Below are positions 6,815 through 7,941 of a stretch of 7,941 nt of DNA, piece by piece (position 1 is the stretch's first letter; every line of letters begins with the position of its first letter). The stretch lies in the NCBI GenBank assembly GCA_947446155.1, contig CANFFZ010000098.1, positions 1 to 7,941 of the forward strand, read 5' to 3'. The position numbers were made by a program, and so were the translations under genes. The stretch comes from Chloroflexota bacterium. GTDB lineage: Bacteria; Chloroflexota; Dehalococcoidia; UBA2979. A model generated the notes under the pieces. That model saw only the letters and a list, made by a program, of their open reading frames with translations. It did not search any database and was not told the DNA's origin.

Positions 6815-7747
6815 CTACGGCTGCAAGCCGAACGACGTCCGCCAGAAGCCGAGGACGTGTGTGGCATAGGCGGGTGAGACCGGCGAACCTTCGCCCACGG
6901 ACTCGTATTCTGGGGAGACCCAGAATTCTTTGGGTGCGCCGGCGGCATTGAGCAGGCGGTTTGCGCCGCCGGGCTCGACCGGTGTTTCACCCGCGTGGTC
7001 GATCACCAGGAGGGGCCGAGGTGTCAGGCGGGCTGCAGCCTCGGTGGGTGAGACCTCGGACAGCGGCTGTTCCAGGCGGCGTTCGACGAGCCACAGCGTG
7101 ACGTCACGGAACAGGAACGCGGGGAGGCTCAGGCGGTCACGGTAGGCGGTCCAGACCGCGTCCCGTAGCGATGACACTGGTTCTTCCGCTATGACGCCGC
7201 GGACGCGCAAGTCTTGAGCAGCGGCGATCACGCCTGCAGCCGCACCCATGGAGATCCCCTGGACGCCGATCCGAGTCGTGTCCACGTCAGGACGCGACAT
7301 CAGGTAATCGATCGCACCCAACACGTCGTTCGCGTCCAGTGTGCCCAGCGCTGCGACTTCACCTGCGGAGGTCCCATGCCCGCGGAAGTCGATGATGAAG
7401 GCATTGAACCCGGCGTTCACCATCAGTTCCGCCTGCGGGAGTAGCGCGTCTCGCGTCTGTCCGTATCCATGCAACAGGATCACTGTTGGGCGTCGCGTCT
7501 GCTGCAACTCTGAGCCAGCCGGCGCGACCGTCGGCACCCAGAGCGCGCCGATGCGCACGCCGTCCCGTGCGGGGAATTCGACCGCCTGTGCCGCGAACAT
7601 CTGGTCGGCGAGGAAGGGGAGTTTGCGCGGCGGAGCCGGGTTCAGGATCGCATCCGCCGAGATATAGGCGATGGTGAACCACATCCCCACGGAAAGCGTG
7701 GCGATCAGCACAACGGTCCCGATGCCGACCTTCCAGCCTGTGGTCAC
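6815..7747 (-). CDS. Membrane-anchored alpha/beta hydrolase, catalytic triad apparently incomplete
   Basis: A 310-residue protein with one N-terminal membrane helix (about 7-29) and a Ser-hydrolase fold facing outward. Visible landmarks are LLHGYGQTRD (oxyanion region, H93-G94), DFRGHGTSAG (120-128) and the nucleophile elbow GISMG with S166. At the usual acid site (HGxxDxxVP) it reads DHAGETPVEP, placing E254 where Asp is expected. At the usual His site (vvPgagH) it reads VSPEYESVG, with S283 instead. H251 or H297 could substitute, but neither is in the normal place. It may have lost hydrolase activity or use another residue set. The start is GTG at 7745-7747, with GGAGG four bases upstream on this strand. 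It stands alone, convergent with the HAD fusion. The substrate cannot be told from sequence. Confidence 0.85.
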   Translation of the reverse strand: MTTGWKVGIGTVVLIATLSVGMWFTIAYISADAILNPAPPRKLPFLADQMFAAQAVEFPARDGVRIGALWVPTVAPAGSELQQTRRPTVILLHGYGQTRDALLPQAELMVNAGFNAFIIDFRGHGTSAGEVAALGTLDANDVLGAIDYLMSRPDVDTTRIGVQGISMGAAAGVIAAAQDLRVRGVIAEEPVSSLRDAVWTAYRDRLSLPAFLFRDVTLWLVERRLEQPLSEVSPTEAAARLTPRPLLVIDHAGETPVEPGGANRLLNAAGAPKEFWVSPEYESVGEGSPVSPAYATHVLGFWRTSFGLQP

Positions 7748-7812
7748 GATGCCTCCGATGCCGCTTCGAATCAGCGTACCCGAGGCCTTCTGTACGGTCG
7801 TCAGTGGCAGGT

Positions 7813-7941
7813 TGACCTACCCCCGGTATTCATACCACCTGGAGAGTTAGTGTTTCGTCCCTGAGCAGTGGTGCTCCTGCCACGACCTCGGGCGCCGGGG
7901 AGCGGTAGCCGAGCGAGCTGTGCGGGCGGATGCGGTTGTAC
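7813..7941 (-). mobile_element. End of an IS3-family insertion sequence (cut by window edge)
   Basis: The terminal part of an IS carrying the transposase C-terminus. The element's outer end is probably at 7813, where tgacctacccccgg begins; IS3 ends typically start with TG and carry the transposase stop codon inside or next to the terminal repeat. A short inverted repeat, ggtat-tc-atacc (7825-7836), spans the stop codon. The other terminus and any target-site duplication are outside the window, so the boundary is inferred. Confidence 0.6.
7830..7941 (-). CDS. IS3-family transposase (OrfB), C-terminal 36 residues only
   Basis: Partial frame reading from the window edge to TGA at 7832-7830. It begins YNRIRPHSSLGYRSPAPEVV, the hallmark tail of the rve integrase domain in IS3-type transposases, and ends LRDETLTLQVV. 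The catalytic DDE residues lie upstream of this fragment, outside the window. It is too short for the length or integrity of the enzyme to be judged. Codon phase: the first full codon starts at 7940 on the minus strand. Confidence 0.85.
   Translation of the reverse strand, partial: YNRIRPHSSLGYRSPAPEVVAGAPLLRDETLTLQVV

Noticed and set aside
6818..6830. Hairpin cggct-gca-agccg just past the HAD-fusion stop as a terminator.
   Set aside because: Only five pairs, no T run, and it is inside the coding end of the hydrolase gene; chance is likely in such GC-rich sequence.
1..7941. A new defence, mobile or metabolic multi-gene system.
   Set aside because: The genes are of known broad families with no conserved cassette logic, no CRISPR-like repeats, no RNA genes and no toxin-antitoxin pair that I can see. 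Apparent oddities are better explained by mutation, fusion or assembly.

Overview
The window is GC-rich coding DNA (roughly two thirds G+C by eye) with long reading frames, short intergenic gaps and a mix of Shine-Dalgarno and apparently leaderless starts. The gene content is a cytoplasmic VWA protein of the MoxR/Mg-chelatase-partner type, a DUF4012 membrane protein, an exported thioredoxin-fold protein with a CxxxxC site, and an IS3-type element. This fits a Gram-positive-like or monoderm high-GC bacterium. Chloroflexota is my best guess and Actinomycetota the alternative; this is inference from family resemblance only.

Layout, left to right. Positions 1-2300 (+) hold most of a VWA-domain gene whose start lies before the window. 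A 113-base gap follows, with a G·U-rich hairpin and a second small hairpin. Positions 2414-3430 (+) encode an exported thioredoxin-like protein. Positions 3487-5373 (+) encode a DUF4012 protein broken by one in-frame TAG at codon 94. Positions 5398-6813 (+) form one frame that joins an almost complete HAD phosphatase to the C-terminal half of an O-antigen-ligase-like membrane protein. A membrane-anchored alpha/beta hydrolase runs the other way (7747-6815), its stop one base from that of the fusion gene. The last ~130 bases are the 3' end of an IS3-family insertion sequence, cut by the window edge.

The VWA protein probably works with a MoxR-type AAA+ ATPase encoded upstream, outside the window. 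The DUF4012 gene and the ligase fragment both point to cell-surface polysaccharide work, and both are damaged: one by a nonsense codon, one by truncation and fusion. With an insertion sequence close by, this looks like a locus under decay or rearrangement, although assembly or base-calling errors are a real alternative. I do not see a convincing new multi-gene system. The best leads are the HAD-ligase fusion, the amber-split DUF4012 gene, the hydrolase that seems to lack its usual catalytic Asp and His, and the CxxxxC redox-like lipoprotein candidate.
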